This document shows, one piece after another, positions 25,644 to 38,438 of a stretch of DNA of 64,000 nucleotides (position 1 is its first letter; each line of letters opens with the position of its first letter). The DNA lies in NCBI RefSeq assembly GCF_036227565.1, contig NZ_CP109460.1:1054001-1118000 (forward strand), written 5' to 3'. The notes below the pieces were generated by a model. It was not told the origin of the DNA, searched no databases, and was given only the letters and a program-made list of their open reading frames with translations. The position numbers and the translations under genes were made by a program. This DNA comes from Streptomyces sp. NBC_01454 (GTDB taxonomy: Bacteria; Actinomycetota; Actinomycetes; Streptomycetales; Streptomycetaceae).

Positions 25644-26479
25644 GTGACGTGACGGCGGAGACGACGGCACCGGGCGCGGCGGCGGCGAACGCCATCGAGG
25701 TGCAGGGGCTGCGCAAGGCGTTCGGTGCGCTGGAGGTGTTGCGCGGGATCGACTTCTCGGTGGCGCGCGGGGAGGTGGTGTGTGTCATCGGGCCCTCGGG
25801 GTCGGGAAAGTCGACCCTGCTGCGCTGTGTGAATCTGCTGGAGGAGCCGAGCGCGGGCCGGGTGACGGTGGCCGGGACCGAGGTCACCGACCCGGACGTG
25901 GACATCGACAGGGTCCGGCGGCGGATCGGGATGGTCTTCCAAGCCTTCAATCTCTTTCCGCATCTGAGCGCGCTGGAGAATCTGACGATCGCGCAGCGGC
26001 GGGTGCTCGGCCGCGACCGCGCCGAGGCGGAGCGGATCGCCCGCGCCAACCTCGAACGGGTGGGGCTCAGCGACAAGGAGGCGGCCTATCCGGCGCAGTT
26101 GTCGGGCGGGCAGCAGCAGCGGGTGGCCATCGCCCGGGCGCTGTCCATGGAACCGGAGCTGATGCTGTTCGACGAGCCGACCTCGGCACTCGACCCGGAG
26201 CTGGTCGGGGATGTGCTGGCGGTGATGCGCGGGCTGGCGCAGGAGGGCATGACGATGCTCGTCGTCACCCATGAGATGAGCTTCGCCCGGGAGGTCGCCG
26301 ACCGGGTGGTGTTCATGGACGGCGGGGTGATCGTCGAGGAAGGCACCCCGGAACAGGTGGTGGGCGCCCCGCAGCACGAGCGGACCCGGACCTTTCTGGC
26401 GCGGGTGCTCGACCCGGCCGCCGCGGAGGTCGGGGAGGTCGCGGACGGCGGCGCGGCGGGCAGGCGCATCGACCGCTGA
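25640..26479 (+). CDS. Amino-acid ABC transporter ATP-binding protein
   Basis: The protein has 279 residues and starts at GTG 25640, overlapping the permease stop by four bases. Walker A is GPSGSGKST, the Q-loop [12 protein letters not shown], the signature LSGGQQQR, Walker [15 protein letters not shown], and the switch His lies in VVTHEMSF. The close match to GlnQ/HisP enzymes fits a polar amino-acid importer. The C-terminal 25 residues are a variable tail. It is the last gene of the operon, followed by a hairpin. Confidence 0.93.
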   Translation: MSDVTAETTAPGAAAANAIEVQGLRKAFGALEVLRGIDFSVARGEVVCVIGPSGSGKSTLLRCVNLLEEPSAGRVTVAGTEVTDPDVDIDRVRRRIGMVFQAFNLFPHLSALENLTIAQRRVLGRDRAEAERIARANLERVGLSDKEAAYPAQLSGGQQQRVAIARALSMEPELMLFDEPTSALDPELVGDVLAVMRGLAQEGMTMLVVTHEMSFAREVADRVVFMDGGVIVEEGTPEQVVGAPQHERTRTFLARVLDPAAAEVGEVADGGAAGRRIDR

Positions 26480-26485
26480 CCGGCA

Positions 26486-26523
26486 GCCCCCGCCCGGCAC
26501 CCGCACGGCTGCTGGGCGGGGGC
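26486..26523. terminator. Hairpin after the amino-acid importer operon
   Basis: GCCCCCGCCC (26486-26495) pairs with GGGCGGGGGC (26514-26523). It lies between the importer operon and the convergent septum-formation-like gene and may serve both. Confidence 0.6.
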
Positions 26524-26552
26524 GGCCGGCGGCGGTGCGCCCGCCCGTTCGT

Positions 26553-27428
26553 TCAGGTCAGCGGCTTGGTGAGCTTCTTGGTGCCGGTGCGGTCGGCCAT
26601 CAGGCTGCAGCTGACGGACTTGATGCCGAGCTTGTACCCGCTGAGGCTGGGGTACTGGATGTAGGTGCCCCGGGTGGTCCCCGCGGGCTGCCGGGCCGCC
26701 TTGCGCTCCAGCTCGCCACTGCACAGCGACGAGGCCCTGCCCTTGATGGCGGATTCGGTCGTCAGACCGACGTCCAGGCGGTGTGTGGTGACGACCTCGG
26801 CGTCATGCGGGCCGTTGCAGGAGGCCGCGTCGTTGTTGCCGCCGCCGCCCGCCGGGAGGTCGTAGCAGTCGCCGACCTTCAGCAGGTAGAAGGGGAGCTT
26901 GCCGTTGGACGGCGTCGGCATGCCGCTCGCGAAGTCGCTGTCGGTGGGCGTGCCGGTGGGGTCGGGCCCGTAGGTGGGCGTCGTGGTGGGGCCGGCCTCG
27001 TCGGTGGGCGTCGCGGACGCGTCCCCGGAGGGTGTGGCAGGAGTGCGCGAAGCGGACGGCTGGGCACGGTGGGTGCCGCTGTCACCGGTGTTCACCACGA
27101 CGAGGGTGATGACGACGGCCAGGACGACCGCGCCGCCGGCGAGGATCGCCGCGATGATCTTGCCGTTGCCGCCGCCACCGCCGGGCGGGCCGGGCGGCTG
27201 CTGCCAGCCGCCGGGGCCCTGGGGGCCGGCCGGGCCGCCGGGTCCGTAGCCGCCCGCGGGCGGGCCGAAACCGGCTGGGGGCTGGTTGCCGCCCGGGGGC
27301 GAGCCGTAGCCACCGGGACCGTAGCCGCCCTGGGCAGGGCCGCCCGGCCCGTAGCCGCCGGCCGGCGGGCCGAAGCCGCCGGGTGGGTCATGAGGCGGCT
27401 GGTTCGGCGGCGGCGGAGGAAAACTCAT
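26553..27428 (-). CDS. Pro/Gly-rich membrane protein, septum-formation-like domain
   Basis: The protein has 291 residues. Residues 1-85 are a low-complexity Pro/Gly/Tyr/Gln stretch with recurring GGYGPGGPA-type units. One membrane helix follows (IIAAILAGGAVVLAVVITLVVV, about 90-112), then a Thr/Pro/Ser-rich linker. The external C-terminal domain has VGDCYDLP, ASCNGPHDAEVV and SSLCSGELERKA, the pattern of the Septum_form (PF13845) domain with paired cysteines. The function is unproven; such proteins are widespread in actinobacteria. The ATG at 27428 lacks a good ribosome-binding site. Confidence 0.75.
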   Translation of the reverse strand: MSFPPPPPNQPPHDPPGGFGPPAGGYGPGGPAQGGYGPGGYGSPPGGNQPPAGFGPPAGGYGPGGPAGPQGPGGWQQPPGPPGGGGGNGKIIAAILAGGAVVLAVVITLVVVNTGDSGTHRAQPSASRTPATPSGDASATPTDEAGPTTTPTYGPDPTGTPTDSDFASGMPTPSNGKLPFYLLKVGDCYDLPAGGGGNNDAASCNGPHDAEVVTTHRLDVGLTTESAIKGRASSLCSGELERKAARQPAGTTRGTYIQYPSLSGYKLGIKSVSCSLMADRTGTKKLTKPLT

Positions 27429-27563
27429 GAGGGAAATGATCGCTTCTTTACTCGGTTGTGAGGGGCCCGGTGACCAACCTGGAACATTGCGCGTCTGAAA
27501 TGTCCGCTCCCTGGGCACCGTTGGCGACAGGCAGCCAGCCACCCTACGGCGCGGAGGTTTCCC

Positions 27564-28529
27564 GTGTTCATCGACCTGCCCCTGGACGAGCTCCACGCCT
27601 ACCGCCCGCCGGTGCCCGAACCCCCCGGCTTCGACGCGTTCTGGCAGCGCACCCTCGACGCGGCCCGCACCCATGACCTCGCTGCCCGCTTCACCGAGGT
27701 CGATACCGGGCTCGCCCTCCTCAGCTGCCATGACGCCGAGTTCGCCGGCTTCGGCGGGCACCGTATCCGCGGCTGGTTCCTGCGGCCGCGCGCGGCCGCC
27801 GGGCCGCTGCCGTGCGTCGTGCAGTACCTCGGCTACGGCGGCGGCCGGCTGCTGCCGCACGACTGGCTGCTGTGGCCGTCCGCCGGGTACGCCACGCTGG
27901 TCATGGACACCCGCGGCCAGAGCGGGCCCAACCGCCCCGGGGACACCCCCGATCCGGTCGGCTCAGGCAATCCGGGCGTCCCCGGCAAACTCACCCAGGG
28001 CCTGCTCGACCCCGACGACTACTACTACCGGCGGTTGTACACCGACGCCGTACGGGCCGTGGAGGCGGCGCGCGGCCATGACGCGGTGGACGCCGAGCGC
28101 GTCGTGGTCGCCGGCCACAGCCAGGGCGGCGCGCTCGCCCTGGCCATGACCGGACTGGTCCCCGGGCTGGCGGGGGCGCTGATCGATGTGCCCTTCCTGA
28201 CGCACATCCGGCGGGCGCTCGAGGTCACGGACGCGGGCCCGTACGGCGAACTGTCCCGCTACTTCGCCGGCGCCCGCGGCCATATCGACACCGCCCTGCA
28301 CACCCTGGACCACTTCGACGGCCTGAACTTCGCCGTCCGCGCGACCGCCCCGGCCCTGTTCGGCACGGCGCTGCGCGATGCGGTGGTGCCGCCGTCCACC
28401 GGCTTCGCCGCGTACCACCACTACGCGGGCGAGAAGGAGCTGGAGGTGTGGCGGTTCAATGCCCATGAGAGCGGCGGCGGCGAACAGCGGGCGGCGGAGC
28501 TGGCGTTCGTGCGGCGGGTGCTCGGGTGA
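27564..28529 (+). CDS. Acetyl xylan esterase / cephalosporin-C deacetylase family (CE7)
   Basis: The protein has 321 residues and a GTG start behind GGAGG. It is an alpha/beta hydrolase of the AXE1/CE7 family: the RGQ motif lies in VMDTRGQSG, the nucleophile Ser in VVAGHSQGG, and the catalytic His in FNAHESGGG near the end. FLRPRAAAGPLPCVVQYLGYGGG is the usual early block. There is no signal peptide, so it is cytoplasmic and would deacetylate short acetylated xylo-oligosaccharides or similar esters. Its position beside xylA/xylB fits a role in xylan breakdown products. The xylA stop lies 55 bases away on the other strand. Confidence 0.9.
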   Translation: MFIDLPLDELHAYRPPVPEPPGFDAFWQRTLDAARTHDLAARFTEVDTGLALLSCHDAEFAGFGGHRIRGWFLRPRAAAGPLPCVVQYLGYGGGRLLPHDWLLWPSAGYATLVMDTRGQSGPNRPGDTPDPVGSGNPGVPGKLTQGLLDPDDYYYRRLYTDAVRAVEAARGHDAVDAERVVVAGHSQGGALALAMTGLVPGLAGALIDVPFLTHIRRALEVTDAGPYGELSRYFAGARGHIDTALHTLDHFDGLNFAVRATAPALFGTALRDAVVPPSTGFAAYHHYAGEKELEVWRFNAHESGGGEQRAAELAFVRRVLG

Positions 28530-28584
28530 GGGTGGCGCCTCTGCCGGCCGTCGAAGACCGGCCCCGGGCGTCGCGCCGAACCCC

Positions 28585-29748
28585 TCAGACCGCCCCCATC
28601 AGATGCTCCAGCGCCAGCTGATCCAGATGCTCGAAGGCCATCCCCCGGGCGGCGGCGGCCTCGGCGTCGAAGGACTCGTACGCGGTGGGGTCGGCCAGCA
28701 GCCCGGCGAGGCCGTCGTCGGCGGTGGGGCGGCCCAGCTGGTCCAGCCGCGCGGCGTGCAGGGCGTCCTGGACGGCCGGGTCGGTACGGAAGGCCGCCGC
28801 GCGCTCCCGCAGGAGGAGGTAGTTGCGCATACAGCCGGCCGCCGAGGTCCAGACACCGTCGAGGTCCTCGGTGCGCGGCGGTTTGAAGTCGAAGTGCCGC
28901 GGGCCGTCGTAGCCGGCCGTCTCCAGCAGGTCGACCAGCCAGAACGCGGAGCGCAGGTCGCCGGCGCCGAACCGCAGGTCCTGGTCGTACTTGATCCCGC
29001 TCTGGCCGTTGAGGTCGATGTGGAAGAGCTTGTCCGCCCAGAGCGCCTGGGCGATGCCGTGCGGGAAGTTCAGCCCGGCCATCTGCTCGTGCCCGACCTC
29101 GGGGTTGACGCCGTAGAGCTCGGGGCGCTCCAGCTGTTCGATGAAGGCGAGGGCGTGGCCCACGGTGGGCAGCAGGATGTCGCCGCGCGGCTCGTTGGGC
29201 TTGGGCTCGATGGCGAACCGCAGGTCGTAGCCCTGCTCGACGACGTACTGGCCGAGCAGGTCGAAGGCCTCCTTCATCCGGTCCAGCGCCGCCCGGACGT
29301 CCTTGGCCGCGCCGGACTCCGCGCCCTCCCGGCCGCCCCATGCCACATAGATGTGCGCGCCCAGCCCGGCGGCGAGGTCGATGTTGCGGAGTGTCTTGCG
29401 CAGCGCGTAGCGGCGGACATCACGGTCGTTGGCGGTGAAGGCGCCGTCCTTGAAGACGGGGTGGGTGAAGAGGTTGGTGGTGGCCATCGGGACGACCAGG
29501 CCGGTGGCGTCCAGGGCCTGCCGGAAGCGGGCCACGGCCGCTTCGCGTGCGGTGTCCCCTGCGCCGGGCGGGATCAGATCGTCGTCGTGGAAGGTGACGC
29601 CGTACGCGCCGAGGTCGGCGAGGCGGTGGACCGATTCGACGGGGTCCAGGGCGCGGCGGGTGGCCTCCCCGAAGGGGTCGCGGCCCTGCCAGCCGATGGT
29701 CCACAGGCCGAAGCTGAATTTGTCCGCGGGGACGGGCTGACGGCTCAT
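28585..29748 (-). CDS. xylA: Xylose isomerase
   Basis: The protein has 387 residues, exactly the class I actinomycete length. ATG 29748 follows GAGGTG. Active-site blocks are [26 protein letters not shown] (catalytic His), [24 protein letters not shown] (metal-binding Glu/Lys), [14 protein letters not shown], and [16 protein letters not shown] (metal-binding Asp residues). The enzyme converts D-xylose to D-xylulose in the cytoplasm with two divalent metals. It is transcribed divergently from xylB over a 235-base region with a likely operator. Confidence 0.96.
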   Translation of the reverse strand: MSRQPVPADKFSFGLWTIGWQGRDPFGEATRRALDPVESVHRLADLGAYGVTFHDDDLIPPGAGDTAREAAVARFRQALDATGLVVPMATTNLFTHPVFKDGAFTANDRDVRRYALRKTLRNIDLAAGLGAHIYVAWGGREGAESGAAKDVRAALDRMKEAFDLLGQYVVEQGYDLRFAIEPKPNEPRGDILLPTVGHALAFIEQLERPELYGVNPEVGHEQMAGLNFPHGIAQALWADKLFHIDLNGQSGIKYDQDLRFGAGDLRSAFWLVDLLETAGYDGPRHFDFKPPRTEDLDGVWTSAAGCMRNYLLLRERAAAFRTDPAVQDALHAARLDQLGRPTADDGLAGLLADPTAYESFDAEAAAARGMAFEHLDQLALEHLMGAV

Positions 29749-29869
29749 GCCGGCACCTCGCTCCGCGCGGCCCCGCATGCGCGCGGCGGGCACCCTCCGG
29801 TGGCCCCCCACCGGCCCCGGGCCGGGCGGATCCCCACACTGTGTTCCCTCATGCGCGACTCCCTCGGTT

Positions 29870-29893
29870 ATTTCGTCAACGCGCTTTACAAAT
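29870..29893. promoter_or_regulatory. Imperfect palindrome in the xylA-xylB intergenic region
   Basis: This 24-base imperfect palindrome begins with ATTT, ends with AAAT and is centred on CGCG, in an unusually A/T-rich patch of the divergent promoter region. It is the best candidate for the operator of the ROK-family regulator encoded after xylB. The shared palindrome identity is moderate (12 of 24 positions). Confidence 0.4.
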
Positions 29894-29983
29894 TCCGCCG
29901 CGGCCAAACTAATATGCGGCAGCACACCGGGGAACCCCCTGGACCGAGACCGAGGCACACGGGCCGCCAAGGGAGAGTGCACG

Positions 29984-31414
29984 ATGGGCGCACAGTCAGC
30001 GGGACCGCTCGTCGTCGGGGTGGACAGCTCGACCCAGTCCACCAAGACGCTGGTCGTGGACGCCGACACCGGTGTGGTGCTCGCCCGGGGCCAGGCCCCG
30101 CACACGGTCAGCGGCGGCGAGGGCAAGGAGAGCGACCCCGGTCAGTGGTGGCGGGCGCTGGGCGAGGCGCTGGCGCAGTGCGGCGAGGCGGCGCGGCAGG
30201 CCTCGGCGCTGTCGGTGGGCGGTCAGCAGCACGGGCTGGTCACGCTGGACGCGGCCGGGGCGCCGGTGCGCCCCGCGCTGCTGTGGAACGACGTCCGGCC
30301 GGCGCCCCAGAGCGAGCGGCTGATCGCGGAGCTGGGCGGGGCGCGGGCCTGGGCGGAGCGGGTGGGGAGCGTGCCGGGGCCGGCCTTCACGGTGGCCAAG
30401 TGGGCCTGGCTGCGGGAGAACGAGCCGGCCGCGGCCGACGCCACCGCCGCGGTGCGGCTGCCGCACGACTATCTCGTGGAGCGGCTGACCGGTGAGGCCG
30501 TCACCGACCGCGGCGACGCCTCCGGCACCGGCTGGTGGGCCTCGCACACCGAGTCCTACGACCAGCGGATCCTGGACCATGTCGGGCTGTCCGCCGAGGC
30601 GTTGCCACGAGTGGCGCGGCCGGGCGAGGCGGCCGGCACCGTGCACGCCGAGGATCTGCCACTGCCCCGCGGCGCGTTGGTGGCGGCCGGCACCGGCGAC
30701 AACATGGCGGCCGCGCTCGGGCTGGGCCTGCGTCCCGGGCAGCCGGTGCTGAGCCTGGGGACGTCGGGGACGGTCTACGCCCTCGCCACCCGCCGGCCCA
30801 CCGATCCGACCGGGACCGTGGCGGGGTTCGCCGACGCCCGCGGGGACTGGCTGCCGCTGGCCTGCACCCTGAACTGCACGCTCGCCGTGGACCGGGTGGC
30901 GGCGCTGCTGGGGCGCGACCGGGAGGCCGTGGAGGAGGGCGGCGAGGTGGTGATGCTGCCGTTCCTGGACGGCGAGCGGACCCCCAATCTGCCCGGCGCC
31001 TCGGGGCTGGTGCACGGGCTGCGCCATGACACCACGCCCGGCCGGCTGCTCCAGGCCGCCTACGACGGCGCGGTGTTCGCGCTGCTGCAGGCGCTGGACC
31101 GGGTGCTGGAGGCGGACGCCGCGCCCGATGCCCCGCTGCTGCTGATCGGCGGCGGGGCGCGGGGGCGGGCGTGGCGGGAGACGGTGCGCCGGCTCTCCGG
31201 CCGCCCGGTGGTGGTGCCCGAGGCGCAGGAGCTGGTGGCGCTCGGCGCGGCGGCGCAGGCGGCCGGACTGCTGCTGGGCGAGGATCCGGCGGCGGTGGCC
31301 CGTCGCTGGGGCACGGCGCGCGGCGCGGAGTACGAGGCGCGGCCGAGGGACGGCGCCGCCTGGGACCGGCTGACGGCGACGCTCGCCGACGGCGCGGCGC
31401 TGCTGCGACGCTGA
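29984..31414 (+). CDS. xylB: Xylulokinase
   Basis: The protein has 476 residues and starts at ATG 29984 behind AGGGAGAG. FGGY-kinase blocks are [17 protein letters not shown] (phosphate-binding), [27 protein letters not shown], the catalytic-Asp region [25 protein letters not shown] and [15 protein letters not shown]. It phosphorylates D-xylulose to xylulose 5-phosphate. It begins a plus-strand run xylB - ROK regulator - two encapsulin shells with gaps of 65, 167 and 105 bases. Xylulokinases are among the proposed cargos of family 2B encapsulins (recalled from the literature), but no disordered N- or C-terminal targeting extension is visible here. Confidence 0.95.
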   Translation: MGAQSAGPLVVGVDSSTQSTKTLVVDADTGVVLARGQAPHTVSGGEGKESDPGQWWRALGEALAQCGEAARQASALSVGGQQHGLVTLDAAGAPVRPALLWNDVRPAPQSERLIAELGGARAWAERVGSVPGPAFTVAKWAWLRENEPAAADATAAVRLPHDYLVERLTGEAVTDRGDASGTGWWASHTESYDQRILDHVGLSAEALPRVARPGEAAGTVHAEDLPLPRGALVAAGTGDNMAAALGLGLRPGQPVLSLGTSGTVYALATRRPTDPTGTVAGFADARGDWLPLACTLNCTLAVDRVAALLGRDREAVEEGGEVVMLPFLDGERTPNLPGASGLVHGLRHDTTPGRLLQAAYDGAVFALLQALDRVLEADAAPDAPLLLIGGGARGRAWRETVRRLSGRPVVVPEAQELVALGAAAQAAGLLLGEDPAAVARRWGTARGAEYEARPRDGAAWDRLTATLADGAALLRR

Positions 31415-31479
31415 CCGCCCTTCCCCACCCCCCGTCCGGCGGAATGTGCGCGCCCGCCCGGCACCCCGAGGAGACCTCT

Positions 31480-34331
<2,852 letters not shown>

Positions 34332-34436
34332 ACGATCCGCGGAAGAACACCGCGCGCCCGGGGAGCGGCCCCGTGTGCCCGCCCCGGCGCGCGCACCCTA
34401 CGCACCGCAGCGAACTGGAACAGGTGAGCTTTCTTC

Positions 34437-35852
34437 ATGACCACATCGGTGGATCCGACGTCCGGCCCCGAGCCGTCCGCACCCGAGCAGAGCCGGTCCA
34501 GCCTGGACACCGCGGCCGCCCGCAAGCTGGCGACCACGACCAAGACCGTGCCGCAGATGCAGGGGATCTCCTCCCGCTGGCTGCTGCGGATCCTGCCCTG
34601 GACACAGGTCTCCGGCGGCACGTACCGCGTCAACCGGCGGCTGACCCACACCCTCGGTGACGGCCGGGTGGAGTTCGTCTCGACCGGTTCCGACGTCCGG
34701 GTCATCCCGGCGGAGCTGCGCGAACTGGCCCCGCTGCGCGGCTACACCGACGCGGCGACGCTGGAGGCACTGGCCGACCGGTTCGTCCAGCGGGAGTTCG
34801 CACCGGGCGATGTGCTGGCCCGGCAGGGTGGACAGGCCGACCGGGTCATCCTGATCGCGCACGGCAAGCTCGACCGCACCGGCACCGGCAAGTACGGCGA
34901 CGAGTCGGTGCTGGGAGTGCTGGCCGACGGCGACGCCCTCGGGGCGGCGGCGCTGCTGTCGCCGGACGCGCAGTGGGAGCACTCCGTGCGCGCGGTGACC
35001 CGGGTGACCGCGCTGACCCTGTACCGCAGCGACCTCGAGGAGGTGCTGGGCCGGTCGGAGTCGCTGCGCTCCCATCTGGAGGACTTCCGCGAGGCGCTGG
35101 TGCCCGCGCAGAACAAGCACGGCGAGTCGGCCATCGAGCTGGCCGCGGGCCATGTCGGCGAGCCGGCCCTGCCCGGCACCTTCGCCGACTACGACATGAC
35201 GCCGCGGGAGTACGAACTCAGCGTGGCGCAGACCGTGTTGAAGGTGCATTCCCGGGTCGCCGATCTCTACAACGACCCGATGAACCAGCTGGACCAGCAG
35301 CTGCGGCTGACCGTCGAGGCGCTGCGGGAGCGCCAGGAACACGAGATGGTCAACAACCGGGACTTCGGGCTGCTGCACAACGCCGACCTCAAGCAGCGCC
35401 TGCACACCCACAGCGGCCCGCCCACCCCCGACGACCTCGACGAGCTGATCTCCCGGCGCCGCAAGACCCAGTTCCTGCTGGCCCATCCGCGCACCATCGC
35501 GGCCATCGGGCGGGAGTGGAACGCCCGGGGCATCTACCCCACGACCGCGGAGATCGAGGGCACCGCGGTCCGTGCCTGGCGGGGCATTCCGCTGCTGCCC
35601 TGCAACAAGATCCCCATCACCCCGGAGGGGACCAGCTCGGTCCTGGCGATGCGGGTCGGCGAGGAGAACCAGGGGGTGGTCGGGCTGCATCAGACGGGCA
35701 TTCCGGATGAGTACCGGCCCGGTCTGTCGGTCCGCTTCATGGGCATCAATGACCAGGCCGTCATCAACTATCTGGTCAGTGCCTACTACTCCGCGGCGGT
35801 GCTGGTGCCGGACGCGCTGGGCATCCTGGAGGACGTAGAGATCGGACACTGA
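34437..35852 (+). CDS. Family 2B encapsulin shell protein 2 (paralogue)
   Basis: The protein has 471 residues and starts at ATG 34437 behind AGGTGAG. It is roughly two-thirds identical to shell 1 throughout: [74 protein letters not shown]. The N-terminal 20 residues differ and are Pro/Ser-rich. Its cNMP-binding-like insert has [11 protein letters not shown] (163-173) where shell 1 has [10 protein letters not shown], losing both acidic residues of the phosphate-binding-cassette position. Two adjacent paralogues suggest a two-component shell. It ends the xylB-regulator-encapsulin run and is followed by a hairpin. Confidence 0.9.
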   Translation: MTTSVDPTSGPEPSAPEQSRSSLDTAAARKLATTTKTVPQMQGISSRWLLRILPWTQVSGGTYRVNRRLTHTLGDGRVEFVSTGSDVRVIPAELRELAPLRGYTDAATLEALADRFVQREFAPGDVLARQGGQADRVILIAHGKLDRTGTGKYGDESVLGVLADGDALGAAALLSPDAQWEHSVRAVTRVTALTLYRSDLEEVLGRSESLRSHLEDFREALVPAQNKHGESAIELAAGHVGEPALPGTFADYDMTPREYELSVAQTVLKVHSRVADLYNDPMNQLDQQLRLTVEALRERQEHEMVNNRDFGLLHNADLKQRLHTHSGPPTPDDLDELISRRRKTQFLLAHPRTIAAIGREWNARGIYPTTAEIEGTAVRAWRGIPLLPCNKIPITPEGTSSVLAMRVGEENQGVVGLHQTGIPDEYRPGLSVRFMGINDQAVINYLVSAYYSAAVLVPDALGILEDVEIGH

Positions 35853-35871
35853 CCGCCGGGGAGCCGGGGCT

Positions 35872-35921
35872 CCGGGTGCCGCGCCCGCCACCGCCCGTCA
35901 GGGCCGGGGTGCGGCACCCGG
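35872..35921 (+). terminator. Hairpin after the encapsulin genes
   Basis: Perfect 11-base arms CCGGGTGCCGC and GCGGCACCCGG flank a 28-base loop, starting 20 bases after the shell 2 stop. A smaller hairpin (GGAGCCGGGGCTCC) lies just before. Confidence 0.5.
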
Positions 35922-35960
35922 GTGACGTCCGATCAGGTATCTCCTGGACTTCTGACCTGC

Positions 35961-35997
35961 GCCGTTCTGCCTTTGGTCGAGCCATTGGCAGAACGGC
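35961..35997. promoter_or_regulatory. Perfect 11-base inverted repeat upstream of the amidase gene
   Basis: GCCGTTCTGCC (35961-35971) and GGCAGAACGGC (35987-35997) are perfect complements with a 15-base loop. It lies about 100 bases before the amidase start, in a less GC-rich region. It may be an operator, an attenuator or a second terminator. Confidence 0.45.
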
Positions 35998-36094
35998 CAT
36001 TCCCTTGGCAGGGCGAGCTCTGTTGCGCATCATGAACGCACCGGCTGTGCGTGACATGTACGCGACCACCCCTCGGTCCCTGTCAGGAGTTCAC

Positions 36095-36739
36095 ATGGAG
36101 TCCGACCCCCGTCGCCCGGCCCGCAGACGCCTGCTCACCGGTGCGGCCGCGCTCACCGCGTCCGCCGCACTCACCCCCCTCGCCACGGCCGCCTCCGGTG
36201 CCGCTGCCGCCGCACGCCGCCACACACCGTTCGGCGGCAGCTATCCCCCCAGGCAGTGGGTCCCGGCCAGCCCGTCCAACTTCACCGCCGCCGACCGTCC
36301 GACGCAGTATCCCGTCGAGATGGTCGTGATCCATGTGACGCAGGAGACCTACGCCCACACCCTCAAGCTCTTCGCGAACCCCGCACACAAGGCGGCCGCG
36401 CACTATGTCCTGCGGTCCGCCGACGGCCATCTCGCCCAGTGCGTCAGCGAGCGGAACGTCGCCTGGCACGCCGGGAACTGGGACTACAACACCCGCAGCA
36501 TCGGCATCGAGCACGAGGGCTGGATCGACGACCCCGCGTGGTTCACCGACGTGCTCTACACCCGGTCCGCCCAGCTCACCGCCGCCATCTGTGACCGCTA
36601 CTCGATCCCCAAGGACCGCGAGCACATCATCGGCCATGTGGAGGTCCCCGGCTCCGACCACACGGACCCCGGCCAGTTCTGGGACTGGGCACGCTATCTC
36701 CAGCTGGTGAACGGCCTCTCCTGGCGAACCGCTCTCTGA
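36095..36739 (+). CDS. Tat-exported N-acetylmuramoyl-L-alanine amidase (Amidase_2)
   Basis: The protein has 214 residues and starts at ATG 36095 behind CAGGAG. ARRRLLTGAAALTASAALTP is a twin-arginine signal. The amidase-2/PGRP domain spans about 60-205: VVIHVTQETY gives the first zinc His, AAHYVLRSADGHLAQCV is the conserved strand, AWHAGN follows, SIGIEHEG is the catalytic-region block, and GHVEVPGSDHTDPG supplies the last zinc ligands. The enzyme cleaves the amide bond between muramic acid and the stem peptide outside the cell. It is a single-domain protein without wall-binding repeats. Confidence 0.9.
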   Translation: MESDPRRPARRRLLTGAAALTASAALTPLATAASGAAAAARRHTPFGGSYPPRQWVPASPSNFTAADRPTQYPVEMVVIHVTQETYAHTLKLFANPAHKAAAHYVLRSADGHLAQCVSERNVAWHAGNWDYNTRSIGIEHEGWIDDPAWFTDVLYTRSAQLTAAICDRYSIPKDREHIIGHVEVPGSDHTDPGQFWDWARYLQLVNGLSWRTAL

Positions 36740-36887
36740 CCTGCCCTTTGACCGTCCTGCGACCCGGCGCGGCCACCCCGCCCGGCGACACGGCGGCCGT
36801 TCCCGGGGTGTACGGATTCATGACATCTCCGGGCCATAGTGAACATCTTCGGCACCTGGGACAGTTGACGTGACGTCAGGGGGGCTC

Positions 36888-38147
36888 GTGAAGCAGCGAT
36901 TCGTTCGGGTGCGCGCGATGCTGACCGTGCTGGTGACATGGGGTGCGCTGACCGGCGGCGGGATGGCGGGCGGCGCCCCGGCCACCGCCTTGGACACCGG
37001 CCTCAGCCGCTCCGGTGCCGCGCCGGTGGCGCCCGGTGTCTCCTATTCCGAATTCCGGCTGACGGTGCCCCGCGGCCTGGTGCACGGGCATCTGCTGACC
37101 GTCGATCTGACCGATCCGCGGGTCGGGGTGGATCTGCTGTACCCGGGGGCGGTCGGCGCCCGCTCTCCGGTGTCCCAACTGGCCGCGGACCGTGGCGCGG
37201 TGGGCGCGGTCAACGGCGACTTCTTCAACATCAGCGAGGGTCAGCACCCCGGCGTGGAGGCCACCGGCGCCTCCGTCGGCCCGGCCGTGGCCTCGGGGCG
37301 GCAACTGAAGGGCGCGGTGCCCGACGGACAGCGCTTCGGACCGGTCATGCCGCCCGGCGCCACCACCGAGGACGTCATCGGCGTCGGCTACGACCGCCGG
37401 GCCCGGCTGGACCGGCTCACCCTGCACGGCGCGGTGCTGACCCCCGCGGGGGCGCTGCCGTTGCGCGGGCTGAACCAGTACGCCCTGCCCGTCGACGGGA
37501 TCGGCGCCTACACCGCACGCTGGGGCCCGGCCTCGCGGCTGCGCGCCACCTGCGGGACGGACACCGACCGGGCGGCGCCGTGCAGCGCGGACACCACGGA
37601 GGTGACAGTCCGCCACGGCCGGGTGACGGCGCTCGGCGAGGTGCCGGGCGCCGGCGGGGTGGCCGTGGGGAGCGTGGTGCTGGTGGGCAGGGAAGAAGGC
37701 GCCCGGCAGCTGCGCAAGCTGCACGTCGGTGAGCGGGTGAGCGTCAGCCACCATCTGACGGGCCGGGGGCCGGGCCCGCTGCGGTGCGCGGTGGGCGGCT
37801 TCCCGATCGTGCGCGACGGGGTACCGGTGGCCGGGCTGGACTCCGGCGCGGTGGCGGTGCGCACCTCCGCGGGGACCGGAGCCGGTGGCCGGGTGCTGTA
37901 TCTGCTGGCGCTGGACGGGGCACCGGGCCAGACCGGCCTGACGGTCAGTGAGCTGGCCGACCTGATGGAGCAGTTGGGGGCACGGGACGCGGTGGATCTG
38001 GACGGGGGCGGGTCCTCCACGCTGGTCACCGGCGACGCCTACGGGGAGACGGTGCGCAACCATCCGTCGGGCGGGGCGGAGCGGCCGGTCGCCAACGCGA
38101 TCGGGGTCTTCTCCGGGCAGCGGCCGGGTGAGCGGGTACGCGGCTGA
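36888..38147 (+). CDS. Secreted phosphodiester glycosidase (NAGPA-like)
   Basis: The protein has 419 residues from GTG 36888, which has AGGGGGG just upstream; a GTG at 36870 is the alternative. A signal peptide covers about the first 35 residues. The NAGPA/DUF2233 fold is marked by VGAVNGDFFNISEG, CAVGGFPIVRDGVPV, VLYLLALDGAP and AVDLDGGGSSTLV, the last being the family's active-site-like motif. The human relative uncovers mannose-6-phosphate; bacterial ones cleave sugar-phosphodiesters on the wall or on secreted polymers. The natural substrate is unknown. Confidence 0.88.
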   Translation: MKQRFVRVRAMLTVLVTWGALTGGGMAGGAPATALDTGLSRSGAAPVAPGVSYSEFRLTVPRGLVHGHLLTVDLTDPRVGVDLLYPGAVGARSPVSQLAADRGAVGAVNGDFFNISEGQHPGVEATGASVGPAVASGRQLKGAVPDGQRFGPVMPPGATTEDVIGVGYDRRARLDRLTLHGAVLTPAGALPLRGLNQYALPVDGIGAYTARWGPASRLRATCGTDTDRAAPCSADTTEVTVRHGRVTALGEVPGAGGVAVGSVVLVGREEGARQLRKLHVGERVSVSHHLTGRGPGPLRCAVGGFPIVRDGVPVAGLDSGAVAVRTSAGTGAGGRVLYLLALDGAPGQTGLTVSELADLMEQLGARDAVDLDGGGSSTLVTGDAYGETVRNHPSGGAERPVANAIGVFSGQRPGERVRG

Positions 38148-38161
38148 GCACCCGTGTGCCG

Positions 38162-38217
38162 CCGCCCCCGCGGTCCCGCCCTCACCCCTGGGGACGGCCG
38201 TGGGACCGCGGGGGCGG
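38162..38217. terminator. Strong bidirectional hairpin
   Basis: Perfect 16-base arms (CCGCCCCCGCGGTCCC and its complement) with a 24-base loop lie between the convergent NAGPA-like and small membrane protein genes. Confidence 0.75.
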
Positions 38218-38243
38218 GTAGCGGACTTCGGCGGACCGCCACG

Positions 38244-38438
38244 TCACGGACGCACGCTGCTCAGCACGTCGGCGGCGCCGGACAGGCCCTGGTGGATGTC
38301 GGGGGCGAGACTGCTGTTCGCCAGGTAGAAACCGAGCAGCCCACACACCAGGGCGTGCGAGAACTTGAGCTTGCCGCTGCGCAGGAAGATCACGGTCAGG
38401 ACCACCAGCAACAGCACGACCGAGATGGAAATTGCCAC
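38244..38438 (-). CDS. Small conserved membrane protein
   Basis: The protein has 64 residues. GTG 38438 is chosen because GAGGAGG sits nine bases upstream; the GTG nine bases earlier would abut that site. Two hydrophobic segments (ISVVLLLVVLTVIFL and FSHALVCGLLGFYLANS) are joined by RSGKLK. The short tail GLSGAADVLSSVRP is polar. I recall near-identical small proteins in many streptomycetes, without assigned function. It is probably an integral membrane protein. Confidence 0.7.
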   Translation of the reverse strand: MAISISVVLLLVVLTVIFLRSGKLKFSHALVCGLLGFYLANSSLAPDIHQGLSGAADVLSSVRP

